Shown: one piece after another, positions 1 through 11,753 of the stretch
Layout of the letters: each line of letters opens with the position of its first letter
How positions within the stretch are numbered: the stretch's first letter is position 1
NCBI RefSeq assembly: GCF_030272615.1
Contig: NC_081415.1
Span: forward strand, 601,917,644 to 601,981,643
Length of the DNA stretch: 64,000 bases
Direction of reading: 5' to 3'
Source: Cryptomeria japonica
Taxonomy: Eukaryota > Streptophyta > Pinopsida > Cupressales > Cupressaceae
Position numbers and translations under genes: made by a program
Notes under the pieces: model-generated
What the model was told of the DNA's origin: nothing
What the model saw: only the letters and a program-made list of their open reading frames with translations
The model's database searches: none

Positions 1-145
1 TACTAGTTCACCTTGAACAAACATACCACTTCACTTTCTCACAAATACTGGTTTACATCATCATATCGGTACATACTTCAACATATTGACATCAATGACA
101 ACATACAATATCATCATGTCATCTTTCTCTGCACATATGCCAACA
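1..145 (-). repeat. Copia-1a 3' LTR, 5' part only
   Basis: This 145-base piece matches 5794-5937 closely, apart from small substitutions and indels. It ends at the sequence CCAACA on the plus strand, the reverse complement of the LTR start TGTTGG. The rest of the LTR lies to the left of the window. Confidence 0.9.
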
Positions 146-290
146 ATCTTCCCCTTTAGAATTGATGGCAATATACAAAGGTATCTTTCTACTTCTGCTT
201 CACATCTTCTCCCCCTTTGACAACAATGCCAAAGTGGAGGCGTACACATCTGTGTTCCACTATGCTGCTCCCCCTAAGGAGTAGCATCCT
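146..290 (-). promoter_or_regulatory. Polypurine tract and reiterated purine motifs of Copia-1a
   Basis: Directly inside the 3' LTR the minus strand reads TCTAAAGGGGAAGAT, the expected primer tract for plus-strand DNA synthesis. Further GGGGGAG runs lie near 209 and 265. The same reiterated arrangement is seen in the other copia elements of this window. Confidence 0.75.
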
Positions 291-354
291 TCAACACACC
301 AATCCTAACAAAGATATATCAATGTAAGACCTGACTGATGTGGAGCACACACCT

Positions 355-1018
355 TTAGTTCACCTCTTGAAGTGGTAGCACCCCTAATTCACCTCTCAAA
401 TAGGTAAAGGTAGCCTTCGGTAGAGGCTTGGTGAATATATCTGCTAACTGCTCCTTACTACAAACATGGTCCAATACAACCTCTTTGTTCTAAACCTTCT
501 CCCTCAAGAAATGATACTTGAGCTCGAAGTGCTTGGTTCTAGCATGTAAAAATGGATTCTTGGAGATGTTAATTGCACTTGTGTTGTCACAAAATATACT
601 TACCGGTTCAAATACAGGAACTTTGAAGCCGTTTAATACATGCTTCATCCAAATTGTTTGGGTGCAGTTCATAAATGCTGCAACATACTCTGCTTCTACT
701 GTAGACTTAGAAATACAACTCTTCTTCTTACTCATCCATGAGACTAGTCTACCACCAAGAAAGAATGCACCACCAGTTGTGCTCTTTTGGTCATCCATAT
801 TAGTAGCCCAATCAGCATCTGTAAACACTTTCAGGTTGAAATAATTACTGTATGGAGACCATAATCTATAGTCAATAGTTCCCTTCAGATATCTCAGAAT
901 CCGCTTGACTGATACCAATTGGGATTCTCTTGGGATTTTCTGGAACCGTGCAGTAATGCCCACTGTATGTACAATGTCTGGTCTGCTATGTACTACATAT
1001 TTTTCCTTTACCAATCAT
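355..1018 (-). pseudogene. Copia-1a RNase H
   Basis: This is the C-terminal part of a copia polyprotein, which degrades the RNA of the RNA-DNA hybrid during reverse transcription. Visible family signatures are FTDADWA, the KSTTGGAFF stretch, STVEAEYVAA, the CDNTSAI block and, past an in-frame TAG at 490-492, ADIFTKPL. The true end is the stop near 355, not 490. A frameshift near 1018 separates it from the reverse transcriptase. It is the counterpart of 32096-32734 on the plus strand. Confidence 0.88.
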
Positions 1019-1021
1019 TGA

Positions 1022-1900
1022 TCAGTATTCTTTCTCATTTACCAACACTGAGTCATCCTCTTTTGATAATTTACAACCGGTCACCATCGGTGTACCAACT
1101 AGTTTGTTGTCTTCCATACCAAAGGTCTTCAACACCTCTTTGAAATACTTGGACTGAGTGATAAAGATTCCATCTTTCATTTGTTGAATTTGTAGTGCAA
1201 TGAAGAACTTAATCTCCCCTATAAGTGACATCTCAAATTCCTTTTTCATCTCATCTCCAAAGTCATGACTCATCTTGTCATCTCCTCCAAAAATTATGTC
1301 ATCAACAAATACTTCACAGATCAGAATCTGATCTCCTTCTGATTTCAATTAGATATTGCTATCTCACTTGTTCTTTCAAATCCAATCTTCACAAGATGGG
1401 AGTGCAAGCGTTCATACCATGCTCTAGGTGCCTGCTTTAGTCCATACAAGGCTTTATGTAGCCTACACACCATGTCACCATCTTCTGATAGGGAAAACCC
1501 ATCTAGTTTCTCTATATACACCTCCTCTTCTAGTATTCCATTCAGGAATGCAGATTTTACATACATTTGATATACTTTAAATCCCTTGAAGGCTACATAT
1601 GCAAGAAGCATACAAACTCCTTCCAATCTGGCTACTGGAGCAAAGGTTTCTCTATAGTCTTCTCCTTCTTCTTGAGCATATCCTTTACACACCAGTCTGG
1701 CTTTGTTTCTAACCACTGAGCCATCTTCATTCAACTTATTTCTAAAAACCCATTTGGTGCCTATGACATTTTTATGCTCAGGTCTAGGTACCAAAGACCA
1801 TGCACCATTCTTTTCTATTTAGTCAAGTTCCTCTTCCATTGCCTTGATCCAGTCTTCATCTTTATGTGCCTCTTTGAATGTTTTAGGCTCAAATTCAGAG
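1022..1900 (-). pseudogene. Copia-1a reverse transcriptase
   Basis: RNA-dependent DNA polymerase domain of the copia polyprotein. It opens with the conserved GTKWVFRNK block, continues through [26 protein letters not shown] and [14 protein letters not shown], and carries FVDD (the usual YVDD catalytic box with Y to F) followed by IIFGG. A stop and frame change near 1345 split it into two overlapping frames. It was probably one polyprotein with the integrase upstream and RNase H downstream. Confidence 0.9.
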
Positions 1901-2069
1901 ATCATGCAAGAATTTTCTCTGACCTTTATTCTTGTAAGAATTCCTGCATCCTTCTCCTATGATCTACTTTGGATCATGATTTAGCTTTACATACCTAGGA
2001 ATGATCTTAGTTGTTTCCTCTTGTTTTTCTTCCTCATTAGCCTCAGCATCTACCAGTGAAGGAGCATTG

Positions 2070-3000
2070 TTACTGGTGCTAGGCTATTTTGCAACCAATT
2101 CCTCTCCTACTTGTTCACTACTGGTTTCCTCAGGTTTCTCAAAGTTTTCATCAATTCTAACATTGATGCTTTCAACAATTTTTTGAGTCCTATTGTTGAA
2201 ACATTTGAGAGCTTTGCTCTTCATGGAATACCCTAGGAATATTCCCTCATCACATTTTGCATCAAACTTGCTCTGATGTTCACTCCTCTTGATATAACAT
2301 TTGCTACCAAACACTCTAAAGTAGCTTACCACTGGTGTCTTACCGGTCCAATACTCATAAGGATTTTTATCCTTATCTTTCTTGATGAGTACCCAATTCA
2401 TAGTGCAGACTGCAGTGCTCACCGCTTCTCTCCAAAAAGTGTGAGCAACTTTTCCTTGGATCAACATAGTTTTGGCTTCTTCAACTATAGTCCAACTGTT
2501 TCTCTTTGCTAGGCCATTCTTCTATGGAGTCTGAGGGGCACACAATTGTCTCTTGATGTCGTTCTCTTCACAGTACTTTTTGAATTCACTAGAAGTGAAT
2601 TCTCCTCCTTGATTAGTTCTTAGGAACTTAATCCTCTTACTGATTTATTTTTCAACCAGTGCTATGAAGGCTTTGAACTTTCCAAAGGCTTCAGATTTGT
2701 CCTTCAAGAATGTGACCCACATCATTCTTGAGAAATCATCAATAAGAATCATAAAATACCTATCTCCCTACACACTCCTAGTTTTTATAGGACCACACAA
2801 ATTAGTATGCACAAGATCAAGTAAATTGTCTACAGTGAAAGATTTACCTTTGAAGGTTGAGGAAGACATTTTCCCCAGTTGACACTCTCTACACAAAGGA
2901 TTCTCTAGTTTTCTCAACATAGGCAATCCTCTAATTTCCTTGATCTTACTGGCCTTCACAATATTATCAAAGTTTACATGGCATAGTCTTCTATGCCATA
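2070..3000 (-). pseudogene. Copia-1a integrase with all three catalytic acids replaced
   Basis: The integrase joins element cDNA to target DNA. The GAG-pre-integrase zinc region is visible (WHRRLCH, then CRECQLGK). The core keeps its landmarks: LVHTNLCGPI, FLRTNQGGEF and KNGLAKRN. In active copia integrases these read HTDLCGP, D followed by GGEF, and GVAER. The catalytic D, D and E are thus N, N and K here, each explained by one G-to-A change on the coding strand. In-frame stops at several places also kill it. The C-terminal part runs through YEYWTGKTP and the FGSKCYIK block. Confidence 0.88.
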
Positions 3001-3001
3001 T

Positions 3002-3590
3002 CTAGCTATCATCAAACTTAGCCATTAGACATGTACTGATATTTGCATTTAGATAAAATAGGTTACCTTTGGTCTGCATATCGGTGGCCATCAGTTCACC
3101 ACTCTTACCTTTTATTTTACACACTCCATCTCTGAATTCCAGAGTGAGTCCATTATCATTTAGCTGGGCAACACTCAAAAGGTTGTGTCTGAGACCTTCT
3201 ACCCAGTACACATTATCAGCACTACTTTTTCCATTCAGAGAGATGGACCCTCTTCCTTTTACCATACATGGTACATCATTACAAAATCAGACCACACCAC
3301 CATCATACTCTTCCAGAGATAGAAACTTACTCCAGTCACCAGTCATATGGTGAGAACAACCACAGTCAATAATACATTCATTGGAATTATCAAAGTAGGA
3401 GACAAGAGCCTTCTTGTCTGACACATCTTCCTTAACTGCTACAAACACAATATCTTCACTATCTTCATCTTCTGATTCCTCATCAGTGACACCTTCATCA
3501 ACTGCTATAAAATAGTTTCTCCTATTTCCTCCTTTGAACTTCTTGAACTTCTCCATTTTTTCCTTGTTATCACCATTAGGATAGTTCACA
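3002..3590 (-). pseudogene. Copia-1a aspartic protease and pre-integrase
   Basis: The protease would cut the polyprotein. The active-site region reads IDCGCSHHMTGD, where copia elements usually have LDSGCSRHMTGD, so the D-S-G triad is D-C-G. The following LRHNLLSVAQL and the GKSGEL region match the pre-integrase spacer. The upstream part is acidic (repeated E and D). An in-frame stop lies near 3285. It follows gag directly. Confidence 0.82.
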
Positions 3591-4411
3591 TCAATGTGTC
3601 CTATCCTATTGCAAGAAAATCATTTTAAAGGGAGCTTACCTCTGTATTTACTGGTTCCTTTAGGAGTTCTCTTGGCAAGAAGAGCTTCAAATTCCTTCAG
3701 GATCTCCTCATCATCCATTTCCCTTATTTGTCTTGGTTCACCACTGGTACTAGCTTCTTTGCCCTTTCTAGATGGTGTAGTAGATGCTCTAAATGCCGAT
3801 TCAGTCTTCTTAATACTGCCATCATAATTATTTAGCTCATAAGTTGTCAACTTAGCAATGATGGAGTCTAGGGATACCTTTGTCTTGTCTATAGACCTCA
3901 ACTCCTGAATAGCAGCAACCCTTATTGCATACACTGGTAATAAGGATCTCAAGACTTTGCTAACAATAGTGGAATCATATATTATACCACCTACACTTTT
4001 GATGTCTCCAACAATAGTTTTGATTCTTATTCCATATTGTTAAATGGTCTCTCCTTCAATCATCCGCATGTATTCCAACTTTCCCCTAAGGTTCTTTTCC
4101 TTAGTTTGTTTCACATGCTCATCACTACCATAGATATTCTCAAGAGCATCCCATACTTCTTTGGGATTATCTTTATCCTTAACATCAATAAACTCAATGT
4201 TAGACAGACTACTGATTAGGGCTTCCATGACTTGCCCATTCTCCTAATTCTCTCTCTTTTGATCATTGGTGAGAGTACCCGTAGGGATAACATAAGCATT
4301 CTCAACATAGCTCCAGTGTTGAGCACCCATGCTTTTGATGTATATCTTCATTTTGTCCTTCCATATTTTAAAGTTGTCTCTGTTGAACTTTGGACCTTCC
4401 CTCTTCATCAT
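3590..4411 (-). pseudogene. Copia-1a gag
   Basis: Structural protein that would form the cytoplasmic particle. Read from an ATG near 4406-4411, it begins with the copia gag N-terminus (FNRDNFKIWKDKMK) and contains KDKDNPKEVWDALE, followed by LRGKLEYMRM and a long middle part (UBN2-type gag). The zinc knuckle at the C-terminus is damaged: the first Cys is a TGA stop and the last is Tyr, leaving only FSCNRIGHID readable. Other stops are near 4040 and 4245. It is preceded by the primer binding site and 5' LTR. Confidence 0.82.
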
Positions 4412-4465
4412 TAGAGTAGGATCTTTTCCTCAAGCGGTTAAGCTTACAACATAGAGCACCTAGAG

Positions 4466-4480
4466 GATGCTTTGATACCA
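4466..4480 (-). promoter_or_regulatory. Primer binding site of Copia-1a
   Basis: The minus strand reads TGGTATCAAAGCATC two bases after the LTR. This resembles the plant initiator-Met tRNA-complementary site (TGGTATCAGAGC) with a G-to-A change. Confidence 0.85.
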
Positions 4481-4482
4481 AT

Positions 4483-5937
4483 TGATGAATAAATGATGAA
4501 TAGTTAGTACTAAACTGATACTGAGGGGGGGGTGAATCAGTATAGGGAAAAACACTTTTCCTGAACTAGTTTGACTGTGAACACTGAACTTTAACTGGCA
4601 AGCAATAACACCAGTCTAAAACAGATTACTACCGGTAACACATAGTGAGAATCTCAAAGACATAAACTAGTAACCCTTAGCTTTCCATACAATCTAAAAC
4701 CTCATTTCCACTTCACCCTTATGCATAAACCATTAATATATCATCAAAAATATAATGACTGCTAGTTCAACATATTTTACCAATTTGACATAAAACACTA
4801 AACCATCACATGAAAGGCATCACACATGACACACTAATTTTTCACGTGGAAACCCAACTGGAAAAAACCACGGTGGGGATGAATACCCACAAGCTGTTCT
4901 TGAACTCTTTTAAAGTTTGCTTTGTTAGGAGCCTAGTCCAATTAGAGACTATTATAATAGGCTCTACTAGGAACCGATCCTATTAGGGATCACTTGGTTA
5001 AGGGATGGCTAAATACCTGGTTAAAGGCTAGAACCCTATTAAAGGTTACCTCACAAGAGGATTTGAAGAACTCATTGAATTGAGTCACCCTATTAAGTGA
5101 TTTACACAAAAGCTTGTGAAAGCTACCCAGTTAAGGGATTTTCCAACTACTAAAAAGGTTAGAAGTCAACAGGTAATACACTGATCTGATAACAACACTC
5201 AATGTCAAGGCAGATCCACTTTATCACCTCCTCTTATGCAATCACACTTTGTCGGTATCAAGACACTTCTCTGGTCTGGCAAGAATTAAGTACCACTCTC
5301 TGGGATACACACATACCATTTGCCAACAACTTAAAAATGAAAAATATCATCGACCTTATAGGAAGTAGATAGGTCGGTAGCATAAACCCTAAACCCTAAA
5401 CATTTAGGTTTTACAATTCAATCGGTTCAATCTTGACCATTAATCATACTGCATTGGATACAACAGTCTTAAATAGATCTCAAGACATTCTCCAACATTT
5501 GTTCTTTGCCGCTTCAGGAAGCTAATAACCCATTATGTTCTCTCCACCATTTACAAAGACTTCGCACATTCCTGAGGTAGATAGGATCAATCTCCATGCA
5601 AGATCCTCAAGGAAATCCTTCACGCACACAAGGTTGACATGGCAACACTATCAGGTCTTCATTATAATGCTAACTCATCACAAGATGTCATCGGTTGAAT
5701 CACATAGTCTTGGAATGCATCAACCGAAAACCCTGAAGCTGAGACTACCAACTAGTAGTCATGCCAAATGAAACCCCAATATTAAACTTCCATTACCGGT
5801 TCACCTTGAACAAACATACCACTTTAATTTTTCACAAATACTGATTTACATCATCATATCGGTTATACTTTAGCATATTGACATCAATGACAACATACAA
5901 TATCATCATGTCATCATGCTCTGCACATATGCCAACA
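4483..5937 (-). repeat. Copia-1a 5' LTR
   Basis: About 1455 bases, minus-strand start TGTTGGCATATG and end TTCATCA. It contains the TTTTTCC block at 4825-4890, the purine/CACCCCC motif at 4517-4545, and two copies of the telobox-like AAACCCTAA at 5383-5400. The outer flank on the right is AGAAA; the matching target-site copy would lie outside the window. Confidence 0.9.
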
Positions 5938-6333
5938 AGAAAAAGTTTTATCTTGTAAAGTAACATGAATACATGTGATAGTGTGTGCGTAAAGTGAAAC
6001 ATTGAGCAGAGTGTATTCCCCCATGTTAAAGTAATTACATATGCCTTATCAATAGAAATCGCTTTTAGGGTAGTATGCATCCAAATACAAACATGTTACC
6101 ATAATGATATGCCCCCAAGAAAGGACAAATCAAAGGATAATGATCACAAAACATAGAACACATAAGGGAACCACTAATTCTCGGGTCAATATGCTCTTAT
6201 GATAAATAATGTATATCATGAAATACTTATATTGAAATGACCTCATCCCCCAAAGGTAGTGGAACCAAACTTACACAATGGAAGAAGGGAAAATGTGTCT
6301 TTTGAGTCAACATGGAAGAGAACAAAAGAGATC
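5938..6333 (-). other. Flank of Copia-1a, probably Gypsy-D interior
   Basis: No coding motif is visible. Its position next to minus-strand gypsy remnants suggests that Copia-1a landed inside Gypsy-D and that Gypsy-D pol continues to the left of the window. This is inference. Confidence 0.4.
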
Positions 6334-6753
6334 TCAATACTTTATATCATCCCCAAGTAGAAAACATAAGGGACAACAAATAGAAGAATTTGGAAACAAA
6401 TATAATAATGGCACAACAAAAAACACATTATGAACATGCAAGAGAGGAGAGGGAGAATCTACGACACAAATGAAGCTAATCAAGAAAATAATTTGTCCCC
6501 AAATCTTGTTGAACATTATTTTGGGAAGGTGACAAGATGAAAGAGGAGAAACTTTGAGCATGGTAGATGGATCTATTGCAAGTTCTAAACAAGGACCATG
6601 CTCTAATGATGATTCACTTTGTCTATCACTAGTAGCTAGGATTAGTGCCTTTGAATTTTTTTTAGATAAATCATTGTCAACATCAACAAGCTCATATTCA
6701 TCACTAGAATCATTATCATCAACATTGTTATCATGGAAATCATTTTCATCCAT
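6334..6753 (-). pseudogene. Gypsy-D acidic spacer between protease and polymerase
   Basis: The frame encodes an Asp/Glu/Ser/Asn-rich stretch. It occupies the same place as the acidic segment of Gypsy-B (24191-24412), between the protease region and reverse transcriptase. No enzymatic motif is visible and its role is unknown. Confidence 0.45.
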
Positions 6754-7267
6754 TTCTTCATCAAAATTAAAAAAAATAGGATCTCTAATACAAATAGAAC
6801 ATGAACCATCATCTTTCTTAAAAAAAAATAATCTTGGTGATTTAGGTGAAGGCTAGAAAAATGGGACTAAGGCAACATTTGGTGTCTTCGGGTAGGAAAT
6901 GGTTTGAGAAGAAAGTTCACAATCCTTAGCATGATGTATTTGTAAGTGTTTTCTTGCACAATGGTTTCTTTTATTTTTAGCTGAGGGTTGTAAGGGTTTA
7001 TGATCAATGGACATAGGCTTCTTTTCTTCCTTTAAAGGAGGAAGAATGGGAGAATTTATACTAGGTTAAAAAATAGGAGATATCAGGGACTTCCCTTCGT
7101 AAGATGTAGGAGGTAGGACAATGACATATATAGGAGGAATAGAAGGTGTATGAATGATACCAGGTCCATCATGAGGAGGAGGAATAGGTCTAGGATCTCT
7201 AGGATTACTCAAAGATAAGATTATCTCATTATTTCACTTTTGGCAAGAGAGAAAAAAGTGAATCACT

Positions 7268-7957
7268 TCAAGTCTTAAGAGGCTCAAATTGTTTAGGCCA
7301 AAAGTTATCAAGATTGACATCTCCATGCCTCACCATGGGTTGATACATGCTATGATTAATTGTTATGATTTTGTCATTATGAGGGAATTTGAGACATTTA
7401 TGAATAGTAGAAGGGATCAATTTCATGTAAGAGAGCCAAGGATATTCCAACTTCACATGAAATTTATCCAGTGTGGGAATGATAGAAAAAAATAAGAACT
7501 TAGTACTCACCTAAATGGAAAGAGTAATAGAACGAGTAGTAGGGAAAGATAAACCATCATACACCTTAACCACTACATCAGATTTATCATATGTTACTTG
7601 ATTCAATTGTAAAGTATAAATATATTATTCAGTGATCACATTCACCATACACATTGAATCAATGGGCACCGCTCATGAGAGTTTGTCTTTGAATATTACA
7701 GTGATATATAGTGGGCCATTTTGTCCAACGATAGTCTCACTAGGATGAAAGGTAATACATAGGTCCTTAGGAGGTGTAGATTTTTCAACAAGATTCACCA
7801 CAATATTAGACTCAATGCCAAGGTCACTAAAATAATATGCAAGAGGCTCAGACTCAACCACATTGGTAGAATGGGAAGGAAAAGGATTAGTAAATATTTC
7901 AAGGTTTTGATTAAGAGGAGGTATGGATTTGTTTCCATTGTCATTCACACCAGCCAC
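7268..7957 (-). pseudogene. Gypsy-D protease region
   Basis: Two minus-strand frames belong together. The upstream one continues past its stop into a PIDSMCMVNVITE stretch, a degraded retropepsin active site (family form: a D-S/T/P-G-A-S/A-like box). The downstream one contains LEYPWLSYMKLIPSTIHKCL and a following FPHND. This parallels the Gypsy-B stretch LGHLWIHTMKAVPSTYHPCL. Retropepsin would mature the Gag-Pol protein. Stops and a frame change make it inactive. Confidence 0.68.
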
Positions 7958-8019
7958 ATATATGGTATTATTATCAATAAAGTCTTGAATCCTACTCCTT
8001 AAGGTATAACACTTTTTAG

Positions 8020-8960
8020 TACATTATGACCGGGTTGATTATGAAATTAGAAAAAGGCTTTGGGATAATGATAAGGTGGCAAAGGTTTGGAGGTATCAAT
8101 TGGCTTGATGGGAGGAAGTTTCAACATATTTTTATTTATCAATTATGTCATTATGCTATGAAAAGACTAAGAAAGAGGAGTAAATTCTTTTCTAAAGTAT
8201 TTGGATAAAGTGGCCACACCTCATGTCACAGCTGCCACTTGAGTATTTATGTTATCAATTGTCTTGATGCATCCCTTGTTCAGTCTAAAATTCACAAAAT
8301 ATTGTTGAGCACTCTCATTGTTATCAACTAGAGCCATTGAAGGAGATGATTCAAATTGACTCACTTGAAGATAATAATTATGAAGCACTGTGCACAACTA
8401 GGTATAGGAACTAAACTTATAAATGAGAATCTTATCCCTAATGTCTTTTTGTAAATTAGAAATAAAAATTATTTGAACATCTTGATCAGGCATACGATAA
8501 GGAATTTGCAAATACAAATTTTTATATCTACCAATAAAATTACTCACTTTTTCTTTAACACCTTGCTTACAATGAATCAAATCAGTCAAAAAAAATCTTA
8601 GGACCAATATTATTGTGAAATTTCTGAATGAAAGCATTACCTAATTGTTAAAATGATGTAATAGAATTAGGAGGCAAATAAAAATACCATTGCAAAGCCT
8701 TACCCCTAAAGGTTTGAGTAAACAATTTAGCCATAACTCTTTGATCATGAGCAAAGTCACTACACAAAGTGTGAAATGTTTTCACATGAGTCAAGGGATA
8801 ACTTTTTCCATTCTAAAGCTCCAATTGAGTGACTTCCATATGTTTAGGAAGGACAACACAAACAATATCATCAGACAATGGGCTCACTACATCAAATTTG
8901 GGAACGCTAAACTTGCATTGGGTAATGAAAGACAATTATCATTGTAAGGATGAAATGGTT
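8020..8960 (-). pseudogene. Gypsy-D gag capsid and zinc-knuckle remnant
   Basis: Conceptual translation of the minus strand from about 8830 gives a retrotransposon gag capsid. Landmarks are LTHVKTFHTLCSDFAHDQ, FRGKALQWYFYLPPNSITSF and FHNNIGPKIF. After a frame change come EKVSNFIGRYKNLYLQIPYR and FISNLQKDIRDKI. Near 8040 a FHNQPGHNVLK stretch resembles a decayed Cys-His box. The N-terminal part is separated by the LINE insertion and resumes at 11226. Confidence 0.8.
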
Positions 8961-8969
8961 TGGGCCAAG

Positions 8970-11225
8970 TTTTTTTTTGTGGTAGTTAAACTACTGGATA
9001 GGGCTAGTCCCCAGTCATTCAAAATATAATTTAAAAATATTCATCATGATCAAAGAGTTTTGACAAGATATAAAGTGTCTTCCGACTGTAAAGATAGTTC
9101 TGGTTTAAGCTCATAATAATTAAGAAACTATCAAAACTATATACATCTAACTATAAACATTAGAGAAACTACAAGACTTTACAAAAATGGTCTCGATTTA
9201 AGCCCCGGGCTGCTAGGAAGATAATAATTCAAAGACTACCTATTGATTTCCAAACATACTACATCACCTACATGCATCGATTCTTCCTTATAAGGTTACA
9301 TATTCTACCAAACTATACTAAGAAGACTAAAAAAAAGTATCTAAATAACCAGTGAAGGAGATAAATGGCCTGCTTTCTAACCTCCTATATCACTATCCAT
9401 CCTTCCATTGTCCATAGGGATATCTCTCTCCATAGTGATTCCTTGAGTCTGCTTCTCCAAGCCTTCAATTTGGATAAAAGTTGAAATCCAGTCTGAGGCT
9501 ATGTTCACAACTATATTTGTCCAATTCAAGAGGAAATTTAGAATTTGGATTGTTGTCTCCTTATAATCCCGATATTCCATTTCATCATCCAAAAGGATTA
9601 TGGGTAGCTTCAAGACTTCCTGACTTTGTTTATCAAAATCCTTGAATCCAAAATTCCTTATAGTTTCTCAAATCATCATCCAAGTCACCCAAAACTTGAG
9701 CTTTAAATATTGCTTTGCATAGGTTTCTAGACATTTCTTTTCTTAACCCCCTTATCTAATGCTAAACCTAAGAACATGGATGAAATATTTGTATTAACCC
9801 AATACTTACGATCTACCATTATGAAATCCTTACCTAGTAGAGTTTTGACTGCATATATAACTAAGGGATGATTGTATCTTAGGATAGTATTTAACCTCTT
9901 CTCCATAATTTCTCCTAGAAAGGCCATCTACCTCTTATTTACAAGAAGTCAAATTAGAGTCTCCATTGGATAGATAATTTTAGGCTATTGGGTAAGCAAC
10001 AATATTTGTTTGTATCAAGATTCTTCTAGAAACTTCCCCATTCCTTTTCTATAATTTAGTCCTTTCAAATTCACCTTACAAAAAATATGTCAAATTCAGA
10101 ATGTGTAATTGTCCTTCCTTCATCAAATTGGGATTTAATGACCTTGCCATCATGATTTTTGGTTGATATAACTTTGAGGAGGTCAGTTAAATTGTTCATG
10201 ATTCCATCTGGTAGTTTTCCTATCATATCACCTCAAAAAATAACTCCATTTCCAACTACTGTCAAATTGTCTATGCAATTTTCATTCTACTACCACATTT
10301 TGATTAGGCAATTCGATAAAGATAAATTTGGAATGAAAAAATTTGGGTGGAAATATAATTCAATTTAATCATCTAACACCCGTAGTTAATTCAACATTAC
10401 ACCTACTTAACCCAAAATTACTTCAATGAGTACTCCTACCTGCACCAACCTCATAGTCCCATCAAACATTAATGATATGTTTTAAATTTAAAAAATTTCA
10501 TTGGCTCTAGTTTTCAAAATGGGTAGAAAAGTGATGAGGAATTAAATAATACTTATATGTTCCCCTTTTAGAAGAAGCACCAATTAATGGGAATTAAACA
10601 TTTCTAATTGCATTTTTTGCTAGCAAGTCCATTTCACAATTTCCCTCTCTGTATATATGAGAAGTTCTAAAATCTTCTAATTTCATGATTAAATGTCGAA
10701 TAGGAATTAACCATTTGTCCATCAACCATTTTTGTGAGTTTTGTTTCTGAATTGTATTGACTTCAATCTGGGAATCACCTTGCAAGTGAATTCTCTTAGC
10801 TTGAATTCTAAAACCTAGTTGTAAATCTTGCAATGTATCTCTCATTTCTACCAAATTATTGGTTGTCATTCCTAAAGTCTCTGAGTCCTAGGCAATTATA
10901 TTCCCTATGTCATCCCTATCAATGTATCCCATACCTCCTTCACCTAGATTTTAAGCCGACTCACTTGTGGGGGTCCATTTGGTATTCTCCATGCTAGCTT
11001 TTGATTCCTTGATTCTTCCTCCTTCATAGGCTTTAGGTATAGATTATAAGCCCTTAATTTTTTTGATCATTCCATCATCCCATGGACTGAAATCTTTTTC
11101 CTTATCTATTTTAGCTCTGGCTGCAATATTCATCAATTTCACCACTTGGTCCTCCATTTTCTAATAAGGATTTTCATATGCATTTCTTTATCTTGAAAGA
11201 TCCTCCTATTACTTTCCTTACAAAT
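8970..11225 (-). mobile_element. LINE remnant inserted in Gypsy-D gag
   Basis: A T9 run at 8970-8978 could be the poly(A) tail of a minus-strand LINE. The segment splits Gypsy-D gag and contains a C-terminal RNase H domain at 10594-10990. The rest shows no reverse transcriptase motifs, in line with 5' truncation. Exact ends and target duplications were not established. Confidence 0.5.
10594..10990 (-). pseudogene. Plant LINE-type RNase H (RVT_3) domain
   Basis: Landmarks of RVT_3 domains are seen: LGEGGMGYIDRDDIGNII, then TNNLVEMRDTLQDLQLG, LQGDSQIEVNTI and the terminal HIYREGNCEMDLLAKNA. These hold the positions of the family's acidic metal ligands (E in VEMRD, D in GDSQ, D in MDLLA). Such domains sit at the C-terminus of plant LINE ORF2 proteins. 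A stop near 10890 breaks the frame. A free-standing RNase H-like pseudogene is an alternative. Confidence 0.72.
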
Positions 11226-11753
11226 TTACCAAATTACAAATGTAGGGGTAATCTTCCATAGACTTTCAAAAAGGCCTTTTTTGCCAAAGGTTTGGGCTAA
11301 GTTATTGATAGTTTCTTCAATGGATGGATTGAAATTGGATATATTGGATAGTGATGGAGGAGTGACATTGTTGTATGTAGGTTGAGGTTGAGAGTAAGGA
11401 GGTGGAACACTATGATATGTAGGTATGGGAGATGATTGGGTCACAAATGGAAGATTCATGGAAGGAGGTATAAAATAATTTTGATTGACAAGGTTTCCCC
11501 TTTGACTAACATGTGTAGGATTAACATTTTCTGTGGAAGTAGTTACAATAGAAGATGTAAATGTAGGCACATTAGGAAAGGATGTAGGCATAGGAATGAA
11601 ATGATTGACTTTAGTACTATATTGAGTGTAACCAAGGACTTCAAAACAACTTTTAATAGGCATGATATTATTATATACAATTTGAGTAAGGCCACACAAC
11701 AAATCAACACCAATTTTATCACTTTGAACCATTATTTTTAATCCTTCAATCAA
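11226..11753 (-). pseudogene. Gypsy-D gag N-terminal region, Pro/Ser/Thr-rich
   Basis: A 175-codon frame rich in Pro, Ser, Thr, Asn and Tyr (PPPYSQPQPTYNNVTPPS), as in low-complexity N-termini of Tat-like gag proteins. It lies upstream, on the minus strand, of the capsid at 8960. The connection is interrupted by the LINE remnant near 11230. No catalytic motif is expected. Confidence 0.45.

Larger units (their letters stand above)
1..5937 (-). mobile_element. Copia-1a, Ty1/copia LTR retrotransposon, degenerate
   Basis: Read on the minus strand the order is 5' LTR, primer binding site, gag, protease, integrase, reverse transcriptase, RNase H, purine tract and 3' LTR, which is the Ty1/copia order. 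The window start cuts the 3' LTR. The two LTR pieces match at their outer ends (minus-strand start TGTTGGCATATGTGCAGAG). The polyprotein is broken by several stops and at least one frameshift. Pol wording and the reiterated purine tracts near the 3' LTR resemble the Sirevirus/Maximus group; that placement is from memory of the family. A second copy of the family lies at 30649-34445. Confidence 0.93.
6334..11753 (-). mobile_element. Gypsy-D, degenerate Ty3/gypsy element
   Basis: On the minus strand there are, in order, a proline-rich gag N-terminal part, a gag capsid, a knuckle-like remnant, a protease-type segment and an acidic spacer. The same order is seen in Gypsy-B at 21600-24500. Reverse transcriptase and integrase are not in the window. 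A LINE remnant interrupts gag. No LTR pair could be assigned. Confidence 0.72.

Noticed and set aside
518-844. 108-codon plus-strand frame
   Set aside because: Antisense shadow of the Copia-1a RNase H.
5383-5400. Telomere repeat
   Set aside because: Only two units, and present at the same place in another LTR copy; part of the LTR, not a telomere.
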